A program made the position numbers and the translations under genes. A stretch of 64,000 nucleotides of DNA from Choricystis sp. odSpoLacu1 (Eukaryota > Chlorophyta > Trebouxiophyceae), in contig OY253654.1 in NCBI GenBank assembly GCA_958009055.1, positions 806,001 through 870,000 on the forward strand. Direction: 5' to 3'. Of this stretch, positions 21,109-32,329 are shown one piece after another; within the stretch, counting starts at the first letter, position 1, and each line of letters opens with the position of its first letter. A model generated the notes under the pieces. It was given only the letters and a program-made list of their open reading frames with translations, made no database searches and had not been told where the DNA came from.

Positions 21109-23530
21109 ATGTCAACGCCGCCCGTCGACGCGGCCGCCTTGCAGCGCCACCTGGACCACGACAACCATGAGACGCGGCGCCAGCTGAAAGAGTTGATGAA
21201 GGACCCCCTGTTCGTTCCGTGAGTCGTTTGGAATGGGGTGGTGTGGGGGGCGGTGTGGAGCGGTGCGAGCATCTCCGGGCGCGGCAGGGTGCTTCTCTCT
21301 GCTGGTCGACATCTGGCACGGGGGCGGGGGGGAGGGAGGCGGCCAGACAGAGGCCCCGGCGCACGCACGCGAACACGCGCCGACGGGCGCGACGGGCGCC
21401 AGCCGTGCGCGTTTTTTTTTTCCTCCACCCCCCCCGACAAACACGCACCCACCCCCACACAGCCGCTACAACATGTCCCTGGAGGACGAGCGCGAGCTGG
21501 CCTACCGCCGCCTGCGGGCGGTGTGCCGGTCGGGCCTGGTCAGCATGCTGGACTTTCGGTGAGCGAAAGGGGTGGGGAGGACACGAGCAGAAAAGGGGGC
21601 GCGCGCGCACACACACCGCCTGCCCCGCCTCCCTCCTTTTGAAAAGGTGTGGGCGAGGGCCTCGCCCACACCCACCCCCCACTGAACAAAAACCTCCCGG
21701 CCCCACCCTCCGCCACCCCAGCTCCAACCCGCTCAACATTTTCGCCGTCCACGACGTCTGCGGCTTTGCCGACGGCGCGATGGCCACCAAGGCCACCGTC
21801 CACTTCAACCTGTTCGCCGGCACCGTGCTCAAGCTGGGCACGCAGAAGCATGTGCGGGAGGTGCAGGCCGCGGTGGACGCGCTGGACGTGACCGGCTGCT
21901 TTGGGCTCACCGAGCTGGGCTACGGCAACAACGCGGTCGAAATGGCGACGACCGCCACCTACTGCCACGCCACGCGCACGTGGGACGTGCACACCCCCAC
22001 CACGCTGGCCCAAAAGTATTGGATCACCAACTCGGCGGTGCACGCGCAGTGGTGCGTCGTGTTTGCACGCGCGCTGGTGGGCGGGAGGGACGAGGGGGTG
22101 CACGGCTTCCTGGTGCGCATCCGCAACCCGGACATGTCCATTGTGGCGGGGGTGTCCATTCACGACATGGGGGTCAAGGTGAGGTTGGGGGGGGGGGGGG
22201 GGGGGCGTGTGGGGGGGGGAGGCTGCAGAGGGAGAGGGACGGGCAGGCCCACCAACCAAGCCTGGATGCTGCCACCCCCACTCCCACCCCCACCACCCCA
22301 CCCCCACCACCCCACTCTCACTAGATGGGCCTCAACGGCGTCGACAACGGCAAGCTCCTGTTCAACCACGTGCGCGTCCCCGCGGGCGCCCTGCTCAACG
22401 CGTTCTCCGACGTCACGCCGGACGGTGGGTTCACCTCCACCATCGCCCGCCCCCGCGACCGCTTCCTGAAGGTGGCCGACCAGCTCCTGTCCGGCCGCAT
22501 CTGCATCGCGTCCATGATGCAGTCCGCGTCCAAGCAAGCGTTGGCGATCGCGTTTGCGTACGCGGCCTCGCGCCTCGCGGTCGGCGCTTCGGGGGCGTCC
22601 GACACCCCGATCGGCGTCTACCAGCTGCAGCAGCGGGCCCTGGTCCCCCTGCTGGCCCAAACCATCTGCCTGAACGTCGGCCTCAACGCTGTCAAGGATC
22701 GGTGGGCCAAAGCGTCCGGCTTTGGCACGCCCCCCGCGCCCGCCCACGAGGCGCGCGCCATCGTCATGCACTGCTGCGCCATCAAGCCTCTGTGCGCCTG
22801 GAACTGCAACGAGGTGGCGACCACGGCTCGCGAGAGGTGCGGGGGGCAGGGGTACCTGTCGGTCAACCGGTTTGGCAGCATCATCGGTTTCGCGCACGCG
22901 GGCATGACGGCCGAGGGCGACAACTCGGTCCTCATGCAGAAGGTGGCCAAAGAGTATCTGGCCACGCTGGGGGAGCCGGATGTGCGGGCGCGGCTGGCGG
23001 CGGGGGCGCAGCCGCCGGCGCTGGGTGTGGGCGATTTGACGTGCCTCAACGCGCTGCGGTCTGCCTTCAACGCGCGCGAAGGCACGCTTGCCGCCACCCT
23101 GGCCACCCGCATGGACGCCGCCAAACGTGCCGGCGGCGGCGACGCCTTGTTTGACGCCTGGATGCTGCGCGAGTCGGACACGGTGCAAGCGTTGGCCCGT
23201 GCTTATGGCGAGCGGCTGGTGTTGGACGCTGTCGCGGCCGCAGCCGCCGCCGACCCGTCCGTCGGGCCCGCCCTCACCGCGTGCGGCACGCTGTGGGCGC
23301 TGCGCCGCATGGAGGCGGACGCCCTGTGGTGGACGACGCGGGGGGGGCTGCCGCTGGGGACCGCCGCGGCTCTTGGTGACGCGGTGCGCGCGGGGGTCGC
23401 GGCGCTCGCGCCCGCGGCGCCCGCCCTGGTGCGTGGGTTCGGCATCCCGGACCACCTGATTGCGGCCCCGATTGCGGGCGACTGGGAAGCGTACAACGCG
23501 TACGACAACCAGGGCGAGTTGCCGCGGTGA
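21109..23530 (+). CDS. ACX: acyl-CoA oxidase (peroxisomal beta-oxidation)
   Basis: Four exons: 21109-21218, 21463-21558, 21722-22178 and 22325-23530, with all phases consistent; 622 aa. The FAD-dependent enzyme oxidises acyl-CoA to trans-2-enoyl-CoA and makes H2O2. Visible landmarks: [20 protein letters not shown] (acyl-CoA oxidase N-terminus), [20 protein letters not shown] (FAD/substrate region), [40 protein letters not shown], and [20 protein letters not shown] with the EGDN element ([17 protein letters not shown]). The protein ends [10 protein letters not shown] without an SKL-type PTS1, and no clear PTS2 is seen, so peroxisomal location is inferred from the family only. The region 3' of exon 3 has a long G run inside the intron. 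Chain-length specificity cannot be told. Confidence 0.94.
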
Positions 23531-23741
23531 GAGGAAGAGAGAGAGGGGTTGAGAGGGGTGGCGTTGGATTTTAGGTTTTGGTTCGTTAGCGTTTTTTTTT
23601 TTTTCTGCGTGAGGTTTTTAGTTTTCTTGGCGGGGCTTTTGCTTTTTGTCGAGGTTTCCTTTTTTCTCGTGCAATGCAAAGAACACACACTGGGCGGGGG
23701 ACACAACAAGACAGCACGAAAAGCAGGCAAGCCACACACGA

Positions 23742-25163
23742 TCACACCGTCGCCACCGCCCCTCCCTCCAGACTCTCATACCCGGCCGCTGCAGCCTCTC
23801 CACGCTCCGTGTACAAGCAGTAGTGCTGCACCATGAGCCCCGCATCATATGCCAGGCTCAAAGCCGCGAGCGCCAACTTGGCAGGGTTGCCAATGAGGAG
23901 GGACGCGTCCCGAAAAATAAACGCGTCCAGCGCTTGCTGGGCCAGGGACAGGGCGCCGCCCACGGCGTCGGTGGCGGCGTTGGACACGTTGAAGCCGATG
24001 GTGGACTTGCGTTGCGCGTTGTGGTAGAGCTGGTGGTGGGGTGGGTGGGTGAGAGGGTGTTTGCGTGTTTTTTCCTTCTTGATCACTCCCCATCCCCCCC
24101 CCCCCCCCCTCAAACCCTCCCTCTTCTCTCACCTGTGGAATGTATTTGACCGCCGACGTCCCCACTTTGACATAGCCCAACGCATAGATGACGCCCAGCG
24201 CACTTTTCCCACACGTGCCCGCCGCCCACGCCCCGCCGTACGCGGCCACCCCCGCCGCCGCGACACCCACAGCAGCCAGCGCAGGCTTGGACACGGTCTG
24301 GCCGTCGCGTGCATAGCGCACCGCCTGCGCCCCTCCCAGCAGGGTGCACAGCAGGGCGTGGCATGCGAAGAAGACGTCGTTGGAGCGGACGTCGGGGGCA
24401 ACGCCTCCATGCGCTTGTTTGTATTCAGCCCGCACGACGGTAGACGCGTACAGGGACACATTGTAGGCGGTGTAACAGATGAAGCCGAGCAGGTTGAACA
24501 GGATGTAGTCGAGGGACTGGCCCGCGACGGAGCGGGTGACGAATGACGTGGCGAGCTGGGGGTACCACCCGATCATCCAGCAGCCGGTGGAGGCCCAGCC
24601 CAGGGCGGCGGAGAGGCGGCCCCAGGGGCCTGAGGTAGGGAGGAGGGAGGGAGTGATGAGTCGGACGGTTTGTCGAACGGTTTGTCAAAAAACGCGCCTT
24701 CGTGTTTTAACCACTTGTTTTTGCGCGCGTGCATTGCCCCCCGCCCACGCCATGCCACACGCCTGCTCTTCCCGCACTGTAAGCACACGACCTTTGGGTC
24801 GTGTTGGGTCGTGGCGAGTGGTGCGCATCGCGGATGGCACGAGCGCCACGTTCGCATCAGCCGCACCCTAATCGCAAACAAAAAAAACACCTCCCCTCTC
24901 TTCTCACCCTTGATGTCGCGCGGCAGCACCAGGCCAAACAGCAGCCCCACGCTTAGACTCAACAACAGCACGCCCGCCGTGGCGGCTTCCCCGTCGCGCG
25001 CGATGCGGGTCAGGTGGCGCGACTCTCTGACCGCGTCCCTCATTTCACGGAATGAGCGCGCCGAGGCAGGGCGGCGCACGGGCTCAGGTGAGGTGTCGAT
25101 CGAGCCTGATGACGGGGGGGTTAGGAGGGGCTGGCTGCCTCGCCTGGCATCGCTGGGCTTCAT
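23742..25163 (-). CDS. CTNS: cystinosin-like lysosomal/vacuolar cystine transporter (PQ-loop)
   Basis: Three exons: 25163-24908, 24629-24133 and 24029-23742 (introns 278 and 103 bp), 346 aa in frame. Seven-helix PQ-loop protein. The first PQ motif is in MIGWYPQLATSFVTRSVAGQ followed by SLDYILFNLLGFICYTAYNV; the second is in VKYIPQLYHNAQRKSTIGFN followed by VSNAATDAVGGALSLAQQAL. The C-terminus reads GNPAKLALAALSLAYDAGLM then VQHYCLYTE, closely following the cystinosin pattern (G-x-P-x-K ... x-QHxCLY). Family members export cystine from lysosomes together with protons. The N-terminal 80 residues are hydrophilic and Ser/Arg-rich up to a first helix (ATAGVLLLSLSVGLLFGLVL). No classical GYDQL C-terminal lysosomal motif is seen; a C-terminal AGYESL resembles a YxxL sorting signal. 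Confidence 0.9.
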
Positions 25164-25380
25164 TATCGCCGTTGCCTTGTTTTTTTGTGTGTCCGAATTC
25201 GCGGCACACCAGTTTTCACACTCTCAAGCTTTTCGTGTCCTCTCCTCCGCCCTGTTTGCCCCACGCCTGCAGACAGACACGCATTAGCTGCACGTCTCCA
25301 GAGAGCCCACAACACTCCTAACCACTCGCCGGCCTGCTTAGTCGTGCGCCAACCACCGCAAAATCTCTCTCGCATCAACA

Positions 25381-26729
25381 ATGGCCACGCCCGCCCGCAC
25401 CTCCCGCCCCCCCGCCCCCCCCGCCGACGCAGACGCCCGGCTGAGCGCGCTATACAACGCGATGCGCAGTGCAGAGGTGTGTGAGAGAGTGTGAGAGAGG
25501 GAGAGGGAGAGAGAGGGGAAGGGGAGTTTTGTTTTTTTGACGCCAACGTAGCCGTTGGCAGAAAGCGCGCGCGTGAAGAGGTTTGTCGCCCTCACCCCTC
25601 CCCTCCCCTCCCTCCCCACACCAGTCCCGCGTCGGCGGCGGTGAAGGCATCGAAGGCCTGTACGGATCCATCACCCGCACGGGCATGGCGAGAGTGCTCT
25701 CCGCGCTCGTCACCTCGGCCGGCCTCTCCCCCGCCTCCCACCTGCTCGACGTCGGCGCCGGCCTGGGCCGCCCCCTGCTGCACGCGCTGGCGGATCCTGG
25801 CGTCGCGGCCGCGTCCGGGGTGGAGGTGGACGCGGTGAAAGTGGAGAAGGCGGACGCGTTCGCTGCCTCGACAGCAGCCACCCTCGCGTCCCGCGGCGGG
25901 TCATCATCTTCCTGGGCCCTGCCCACCCTGCCCGACGTGCAGTGCGCCCCAATAGAGGCCATGCCCTCGCTGGAGCCCGCCACGCACGCGTACTCGTTTT
26001 GGGAGGGGGTCCCCCCCCCCCGCGCGCGCCGCGTTTGGCCGCCTGTTTGTCAAGTCCCGCACCCTGCGCGCGGTGGCGGTCGTCCAGCGCGCGATTAGAG
26101 GAGGGGGCCATGCGCCCGCCACCCACATGGCGGGGCTGGGGTTTGGGCCATTGACGCTCACTGCTTCGTTTCCCGTGTCGATGTCTGGCTCCGGGCGCTC
26201 GTTCACGGCCTACGTGTTCCTGCGGGGGCCGTCCCCCCTGCCCCGCGCGTTGGCGGCGGCTGGCTTGTGTGGCGGCCGGGCGGCGGCGGCGGCCAAGGAC
26301 GAGGGCTCTGCGCCGCCGGCGACCGGGCGCCTGCCGCGCGCGGCGCTGCCGGCCGCCACCGCCGCCGCGGCCGCCGCCCCTCCCTGCGCCCGGGAGGCTC
26401 GCCGGCGCCGGCGCCGGGCGGGGCTGCCCGCGCCCCCGGAGCCGCCGCTCCCAGACATCAGGGCCTATGGGCGGTCGTCGAGGCGGTCCCTCCCCCCGCC
26501 GCCGGCCGCCCTCGCCGCCCCCCTACCCCCCACGCCCGCGCCCAAGGTGGTGCGCCCTCCCACGCCTGCGCCCAAGAAAGTGGTCAGGGCGGCGTCCGCT
26601 GCTGCTGCGCCGTCACCCGCTCGGTCGCCGCTGGTGGTCGCGCGTGCGGGGGTGGCCAAAGGCAAGGGCGGGTTTGGAGGCCGGCAGACGGCGCGCGGCC
26701 TGGGGGCGGCGTTGGTGGAGGCCGAGTGA
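25381..26729 (+). CDS. SAM-dependent methyltransferase-like protein, basic Pro-rich tail
   Basis: Two exons: 25381-25476 (MATPARTSRPPAPP...) and 25625-26729. After a short leader, residues about 35-180 look like a class I methyltransferase: SRVGGGEGIEGLYGSITRTG, then motif I LLDVGAGLGRPLLHALADPG and the acidic strand end SGVEVDAVKVEKADAF, and a later YSFWEGVPPP. The frame changes at a C run followed by (GC)n (26011-26029). Beyond it the reading AAFGRLFVKSRTLRAVAVVQ RAIR and FGPLTLTASFPVSMSGSGRS continues the fold. The last about 170 residues are Arg/Pro/Ala-rich with KVVRPPTPAPKKVVRAA repeats and end GGRQTARGLGAALVEAE. The motif I resembles DOT1-type and similar protein methyltransferases, but the substrate is unknown. 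Confidence 0.65.
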
Positions 26730-26847
26730 ATTTTGTGATTGTGTGTGTGTGTGTTGGGGGGTTGGTCGGGAAATGAATGAAAACTCACTGTGAACTCGTC
26801 ACTCCCTCTTTCTCGTTTCTCCACCACCCACCCTCTCTCCCCACATC

Positions 26848-29800
26848 ATGTCCCTCCTCACCGCCCTCGCCCGCGCCGACGCCGCGGCAGGCGAGCTGGC
26901 GTCCCGAGGCGGCGGCGGCCTGCCCCCCCTGCGCAACGCGGTCGCGGCGGCCGCGGCCGCCGCGCGCGGCGGCGGTGCGCTGACGCCCGCCGAGACGCAG
27001 GCGGTGTGGGATGCTGCTGTGAAGCTGTGGGTAGGTTGAGTGTGTGTGTGTGGTGTCTGTGTGATGAAAACGAGGCGCCGAGACGGGGGTCTGATCCCTT
27101 TTGAATCATCCCCCACCCCCCCTCCTCCTCCAGAACACGTGCGTCGACGCGTGCAACGGTCCCTCCCCCCCCACGTGGCACTTGGATGCACGCCAAATGG
27201 CGTGGTGCGTGTCCGAGGCCGAACGAGGCAGAGGGCGGGGGTGGTGAGCACGCGACGTTTAGAAAACCAACCCACCTTTTCCCCCCTCTCCCCGTAGCGA
27301 CCTGCTCGACCTGCTGGACGACGCGTCCCTGGCCGACGATGAGCGCGCCACCAAGTCGACCTTCCTGGCCAAGGTGGGGGCCGCCCGGCTGAAGCCGCCC
27401 TCGCGCGCGCGATGGCGGCCGCGCCGCGCACGCTCCCCGCCACCACTCTCACCGACCCGGGCGCCCTCGACGCCGCCGCGGAAGCGGCCGTCGACCTGCT
27501 GGCCGACCGCGCGGCCGCCGCACTGGCCCTGGGGCACGCCGACCTGGCGGCCTCGCTGCTCGCGCGCGCGCGCGCGACGCGGCGACGTCGCCGCGCGTGT
27601 CGCGCGCGGCCGCCGCCCGCCTGGCTATCCGCACCGCGGCCGCCCGCATCACGGCAGGGGCTGCCCTGCTGGACGCCGGGGACGCGCGGGCGGCCGGCCT
27701 GCTGGCGGACGCCCTTGATGCGGTGGACGCGGCTCCCGCCAGTGCTGACACTGCGCGCTGGCGCGCCAAGGCGCTCCGCCTGCTTGCCTTTGCCCACCTG
27801 GACGGCGGCCCCACCCCCGACCCCGCCTCCGCTTTAGCCGCCGCCCGCACCGCTGCCGACGGCGCCCGGGCGGGCGCCCCCCCCCCACCCCGCCCTGGGG
27901 CTGGCCGCTGCGCGTGCGCTCGCGTTGCTCGGGCGCGCGGCCGACGCGGGCGCGGAGCTCGCCGGCCTGGCCGCCCGGGACGACGCCCCCATCGACCTGG
28001 TGCTGGATGGTGTGGACGCGCTGGCGGTGGTGCCAGGGTGTGAAGCCGCGGTGCGGGGGGCGGCGCCCGCTTTGCTGCGCCGCGCGGCGGGGGCAGGTGC
28101 CGACGTTGCCGCGCGCGCGGCCGCGTCCATCGTCGCCGCCCTGCTGGCGGGCGGCGGGGGCGCCTCCACTGAAGCGGGCGAAGACGCTGCTCTGTCCGTG
28201 GCGGGCGACGATGTGGCGGTGGGCGCCTGGGCGGCGGGCGTGGGGAAGGAGGGAGAGGGGGCGTCCGTCGCGGCCGCCGCGCGCGCGGCTGCGCACGCGG
28301 CGTTTTTCAACGCTGGCTTGGCGGCTTTTGACGGCGGCCGCCCCGCCGCCGCCACGTCTCTGTGGCGGGCGGCGTCGTCGGTGGCCCCCGCCGACTCGGC
28401 GGGGCGCGTGGCGCGCGCCCTGGCGCAGGCCGCGCTGGCGGCGGGCGACACGGCGTCCGCACGCGCGGCCGCCGCGGCCGCCGCGACCGCCGAACCAGGC
28501 GCCCCCGAAAACGAGTACATCGCCCTGCTGGTGGCCCTGGCCTTGGCCGACGATACCGCCGCCCTGGCCGCCCTGGCCGCCCTGACGGCCGCGGGCGCGG
28601 GGCCGGCTGTCCTGCGCGGCGCGGCGGCCGAAGCGCTGGCCGCGCGGCGCCCAGGTGTGGCCGCGCCCGCCCTGCGCCAGCTGGCCGCCCAGCTGGCGGC
28701 TGACGCGGACGCGGCCGCGGTGGCGGGAGCGGCTGGCCCGGCTCCGGGTGTGGAGGCCGCGCTGCTGCGTGAACTGACGCGCGCGCTGGGCGAAGGTGGA
28801 GAGGGGGCGGACGCGCTCCCCCCCGCTTCCTCCTTCCTCGACCTGGCCGACGCCCACGCTGCCGCCGCCGCCCGCGCCACCAAACTGGGAGGCGCCCACT
28901 TCTACGGTCCTGGCGATGACGGCGCCGCCGCCGCGTCCTGGTTTGTGGGGGCTGCCTGGAATGGTGCGCGCGCGGCCGCGGCAGCGCGCGCGTGGCGCCC
29001 GGCCGCCCGCCTGTTTGCTGCGGCGGGCGACCACGCCCGCGTGGCGGCGGCGGCGGGCAAGGGGGGCTGGGACGGCGTGTCCAGCGTGAAACTGGCGTAC
29101 CTGCTGGCGGCCGCGTGTGCGCTGGAGGCGGTGAGTGGGGGCGGGGGTGGGAAGGAAGCGGGTGCCGGTTTCAATGTCACCGTCGACGTCGTCTCGCCCT
29201 CCTCCTCCCCCACCCACCCTCCCGCCACCCTGGCCGCCGCCCTGGCGTGGCTGGACCTAGCCCGCGCCGCCGCGGACGCCGACACCGCCCCTCCTCCTCC
29301 TTCTGCCGCCGCTGCAGCCACGTGCCTGTCCCTGCTGTCCCTCGTCGCGGCCGCGCGAGCGGGCGACGCCCCCCGCTTCGACGCCGCCCTGGCTCGCGCC
29401 CGCGGCGACCGTGGCGTCACTGCGCGCCACGCGCTGGACGTTGCGTCGTTGGCGGGGGTGGCGGGGGCGAACAGTGGTGCACGTGCTGCCGTGCGCGGCG
29501 CGGCGCGCCTCGCCCTCGAGCGCGCCACCCCGGGCGCGCGCGCGGGGGACGCGGCCGCCGCGGAGATCGCGGCCGACGCGTTGCGCGCTCTGTACGGCGC
29601 GTCCTCGGACGATGGCGACCGCGTGGCCATCGTCGCCGACGCTGCCGCTCTCGCTGCCGCTGCCTCTCCCGGCGCCTTCCCCCCGCGCGCCGCGGCCGCT
29701 CTGACCGCCGACGCCTGGAACGCGGGCGCCGCCCGGGCTCGCGTGGGGCGGGCTGCCACCGCCGCCCCCCTGCTGGCGGCGGCGGCGGCGTTGGCGAGGT

Positions 29801-29967
29801 TTGCGCCGCCCGCGCTGGCGGCGCGCGCGGGGGAGTTAAGTGCCACGGCGGCCGCGGTGGGCGCGGAGGAAGGGGGGGCCGTCACCACGGCGTCCGACCT
29901 GCCGCCCGCGTCCGCGGTGGTGGTGGAGGCGGAGGAGGAGGGGGTGCACGTGCCCGAGGGACTGTGA
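26848..29967 (+). CDS. helical-repeat protein, probable SPO22/ZIP4/TEX11-like meiotic protein
   Basis: Exons 26848-27030, 27134-27204 and 27298-29967. The N-terminus (MSLLTALARADAAAGE; VWDAAVKLW-NTCVDACNG; RQMACDLLDLLDDASLADDE) and RATKSTFLAKVGAARLK recall SPO22/ZIP4 proteins, whose N-terminal region has 'LWN' followed by 'R..ACDLL'. Further on, WRAKALRLLAFAHLDGG, AFFNAGLAAFDGGRPAAATS and SWFVGAAWNGARAAAAARAW then RPAARLFAAAGDH match the TPR-like 'WN.G....A...W..AA.LF..A' signature. ZIP4/SPO22 scaffolds meiotic crossover (ZMM) factors. Extreme Ala content weakens pairwise evidence. Three frame changes lie in (GC)n runs (about 27401-27411 and 27559-27577) and a C run (27877-27886). A Gly-rich stretch at 29130-29220 could be an unspliced intron. 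Stop at 29965-29967. Confidence 0.5.
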
Positions 29968-30089
29968 GGGAGAAAGAGGGAGGGAAAGAAAAAAGGCGAG
30001 TGCAAAGCCACAACCCAAAACTTGCCTCTCTGAAGCCAGCAGAGAGGCGGGGTTTTTGGCTTCTCACTCGACTCTGCCCTCTGTCTCCA

Positions 30090-32225
30090 ATGCGCTCCCT
30101 CCTGATAACCGTCGTCATCGCGCTGGCGGCGTCGGCGGGGCAGGCCTTTGCCCCCGCGCCTGCGCTCTCGCCCGCCGGCAACTGCGGCGCCCCCGTCAGG
30201 AGCAAGGGGCCTGGGCGCGTCCCCATGTCGCTGTGTGCCAATGTGACGTCGTTGGGCGCGGGTGAGTGTGTGGGAGAAGTGGGAGAGGGAGGGCGGGGGG
30301 CCGACGATTTGTGCTCGCCAGCTAGCCCGAACAGCGCTCACGTCCTTCACCCGTCGCTGCTTCCTCACAGCCGGCGGCCCCGTCAAGATCACGTGGGAGG
30401 GCAACCTGGATCCATCCAACCGGGACATGGTGCGTGTTGTGGGAGGTGGAGAGAGAGGGGCAACCGTTTTGGAGAGCGGGGCAATGCACGAAGTGCAAGC
30501 GCGAGCGCGCGGCTTCGGTTTCGACCTTCCCTTCACCCCCCCCCCCCCGATGATCAGATCGAGCTCTACTACGCCTCCGACCTGCCCGCCAACCGGACCG
30601 CCAACGTGCCTCTGAAGACGTTTCCCGCCACCCTGGCATCCACCCACCTGGCGGCGGGGCGGGGGTCGATCGTGATGGAGGCACCGCCATACTTTTTCCC
30701 TGTCCGCGCGATCTTCGTCATGGCCCACGCCTCCCGCGTGTCTCTGCGCGCTCAAACGGGGGACATCACGTTTGACGCTCCCAACGCGCCACAACAGGTG
30801 CACTCTGCGCCTGGGAAGGAGGCGAGCAAGGCAGTCGTCGCGTGGAGCACGCGCGATGCGTCGGCGCCGCGCGTCGTGTGGGGCGCCTCCCCCGACGCTT
30901 TAACATCTGGCCCTGTGGAGGGAGACACCTTCACCTACACGACTGCCGACCTGTGCGGCGGGTTTGCGGCGACGACGGGGTGGTCTTCGCCCGGCGCGCT
31001 GCACCGCGCGACACTCACTGGCATCACCCCTGGATCCACTGTGTTTTACCGTGTGTACGACGTGGCCGACCCTTTGCTCACCGCGACGGGCGTCTACCAT
31101 GCCCCACCGCCGCCCGCCTCACCCACCCGCATCGTGTTCAAGGCGGATGAGGGGCAGGCGGATGCCGATGGCGCTGCCAGGGGATCCAACGGTTGGGCCT
31201 ACCCCGCCTCCCGCAACACGTCGGCCGCGGTGACGGCCGACGTGGCGCGGGCGCAGGATGGTCGCAGCCTGGCGCTGTCGTCGTCGGGGGCGCGCATGCC
31301 GACGCCCGTCGCGTCGGGGTTTAACGCGACGCTCATCGTCCACGGTGGCGACGTCGCCTACGCCAACGGCCACGCCGCCACGTGGGACGCCTACATGCGG
31401 GACAATGAGCCCGCCCACGGGCGGGCGGGCATCGTGACCGTGATTGGGAATCATGAGCGCGACTTTCCAAAGGCGCGGCCGGGCGACGGCGCGCGCGACC
31501 GGTTTGGCAACTCGACCGATTCAGAGGGCGAGTGCGGGGTGCTGCACTATGCGAGGTTTACGTCACCTGGGGCGACTGGGCCAGCGTCTCCGTGGTGGGC
31601 GCTGGACTGGGGGTCGGTGCGGCTGGTCGGGTGGAGCTCGGAAGACGATTTTGCGCCAGGGTCGCCGCAGCACACATGCCTAAAGGAGGCTCTGGCTGCG
31701 ACCAACCGGTCGGCCACTCCATTCTTGGTGGTGGTGGGGCACCGGCCGATGTACGTTGACTCTGCCTACCCTGGCTCCGGCAACGCTTCCGACGCTGCCT
31801 TCTCCGCCGACGCTCGCGCTGCGCTCGAGCGCCTGTTCTACGACGCGGGGGTTGACCTCACCGCGGCTGGACATCACCATTCTTTTCAACGCACGTGCGC
31901 CATTGGAAAGGATGGTGCCTGCGTGCGCGACGCCTCGGACGAGCGCGGCGTCGTTCACGTCGTTGCCGGCAACGCAGGCGCCGACTTCACAGACGGTACG
32001 ATGTTTGATCCGACACCCCCGCTCTTCCGCAGGGTGGCGTTCGAACACGGCCACCTGCGCCTGGCGGCGGATGCGGACACGTTGACAGTGACGGCGTTGG
32101 ATGACGCGAATCAGAGCGTGATAGATGAATTCACGTTGAAAGCGCGCGGCGGCGGCGCGCGGGGAGACAACGACGCGCGGCGCAGTCGGTCGATCGCGGC
32201 GACGTCGTTGGTGCAGGGTGGGTAG
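30090..32225 (+). CDS. PAP: purple acid phosphatase, secreted
   Basis: Three exons: 30090-30261, 30371-30429 and 30558-32225, 632 aa. Begins with a signal peptide (MRSLLITVVIALAASAGQAF). A fibronectin-like N-terminal domain has QVHSAPGKEASKAVVAWSTR and GSTVFYRVYDVADPL. The dimetal phosphoesterase motifs are in order: motif I KADEG (family GDxG; Asp kept, first Gly replaced by Ala), motif II HGGDVAYANG (GDxxY), motif III GNHE, motif IV VVVGHRPMY, motif V GHHHSFQRT. Thus all metal ligands except the unusual motif I context are visible. Family enzymes hydrolyse phosphate monoesters outside the cell or in the vacuole, often for phosphate scavenging. The C-terminus after the last metal ligand is short and carries a basic tail (ARRSRSIAATS). 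No GPI or membrane anchor seen. Confidence 0.93.
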   Translation: MRSLLITVVIALAASAGQAFAPAPALSPAGNCGAPVRSKGPGRVPMSLCANVTSLGAGECVGEVGEGGRGADDLCSPASPNSAHVLHPSLLPHSRRPRQDHVGGQPGSIQPGHGACCGRWRERGNRFGERGNARSASASARLRFRPSLHPPPPDDQIELYYASDLPANRTANVPLKTFPATLASTHLAAGRGSIVMEAPPYFFPVRAIFVMAHASRVSLRAQTGDITFDAPNAPQQVHSAPGKEASKAVVAWSTRDASAPRVVWGASPDALTSGPVEGDTFTYTTADLCGGFAATTGWSSPGALHRATLTGITPGSTVFYRVYDVADPLLTATGVYHAPPPPASPTRIVFKADEGQADADGAARGSNGWAYPASRNTSAAVTADVARAQDGRSLALSSSGARMPTPVASGFNATLIVHGGDVAYANGHAATWDAYMRDNEPAHGRAGIVTVIGNHERDFPKARPGDGARDRFGNSTDSEGECGVLHYARFTSPGATGPASPWWALDWGSVRLVGWSSEDDFAPGSPQHTCLKEALAATNRSATPFLVVVGHRPMYVDSAYPGSGNASDAAFSADARAALERLFYDAGVDLTAAGHHHSFQRTCAIGKDGACVRDASDERGVVHVVAGNAGADFTDGTMFDPTPPLFRRVAFEHGHLRLAADADTLTVTALDDANQSVIDEFTLKARGGGARGDNDARRSRSIAATSLVQGG

Positions 32226-32329
32226 AGGAGTGTGTGTTGTGAGAGAGAGCTCACTATTCTTTTCATTGATTTTTCAGTGCTGTTTTGTCTTGGAATGTTT
32301 TCTGTGTTAAAAAACTGTTTTCGCTGCGC

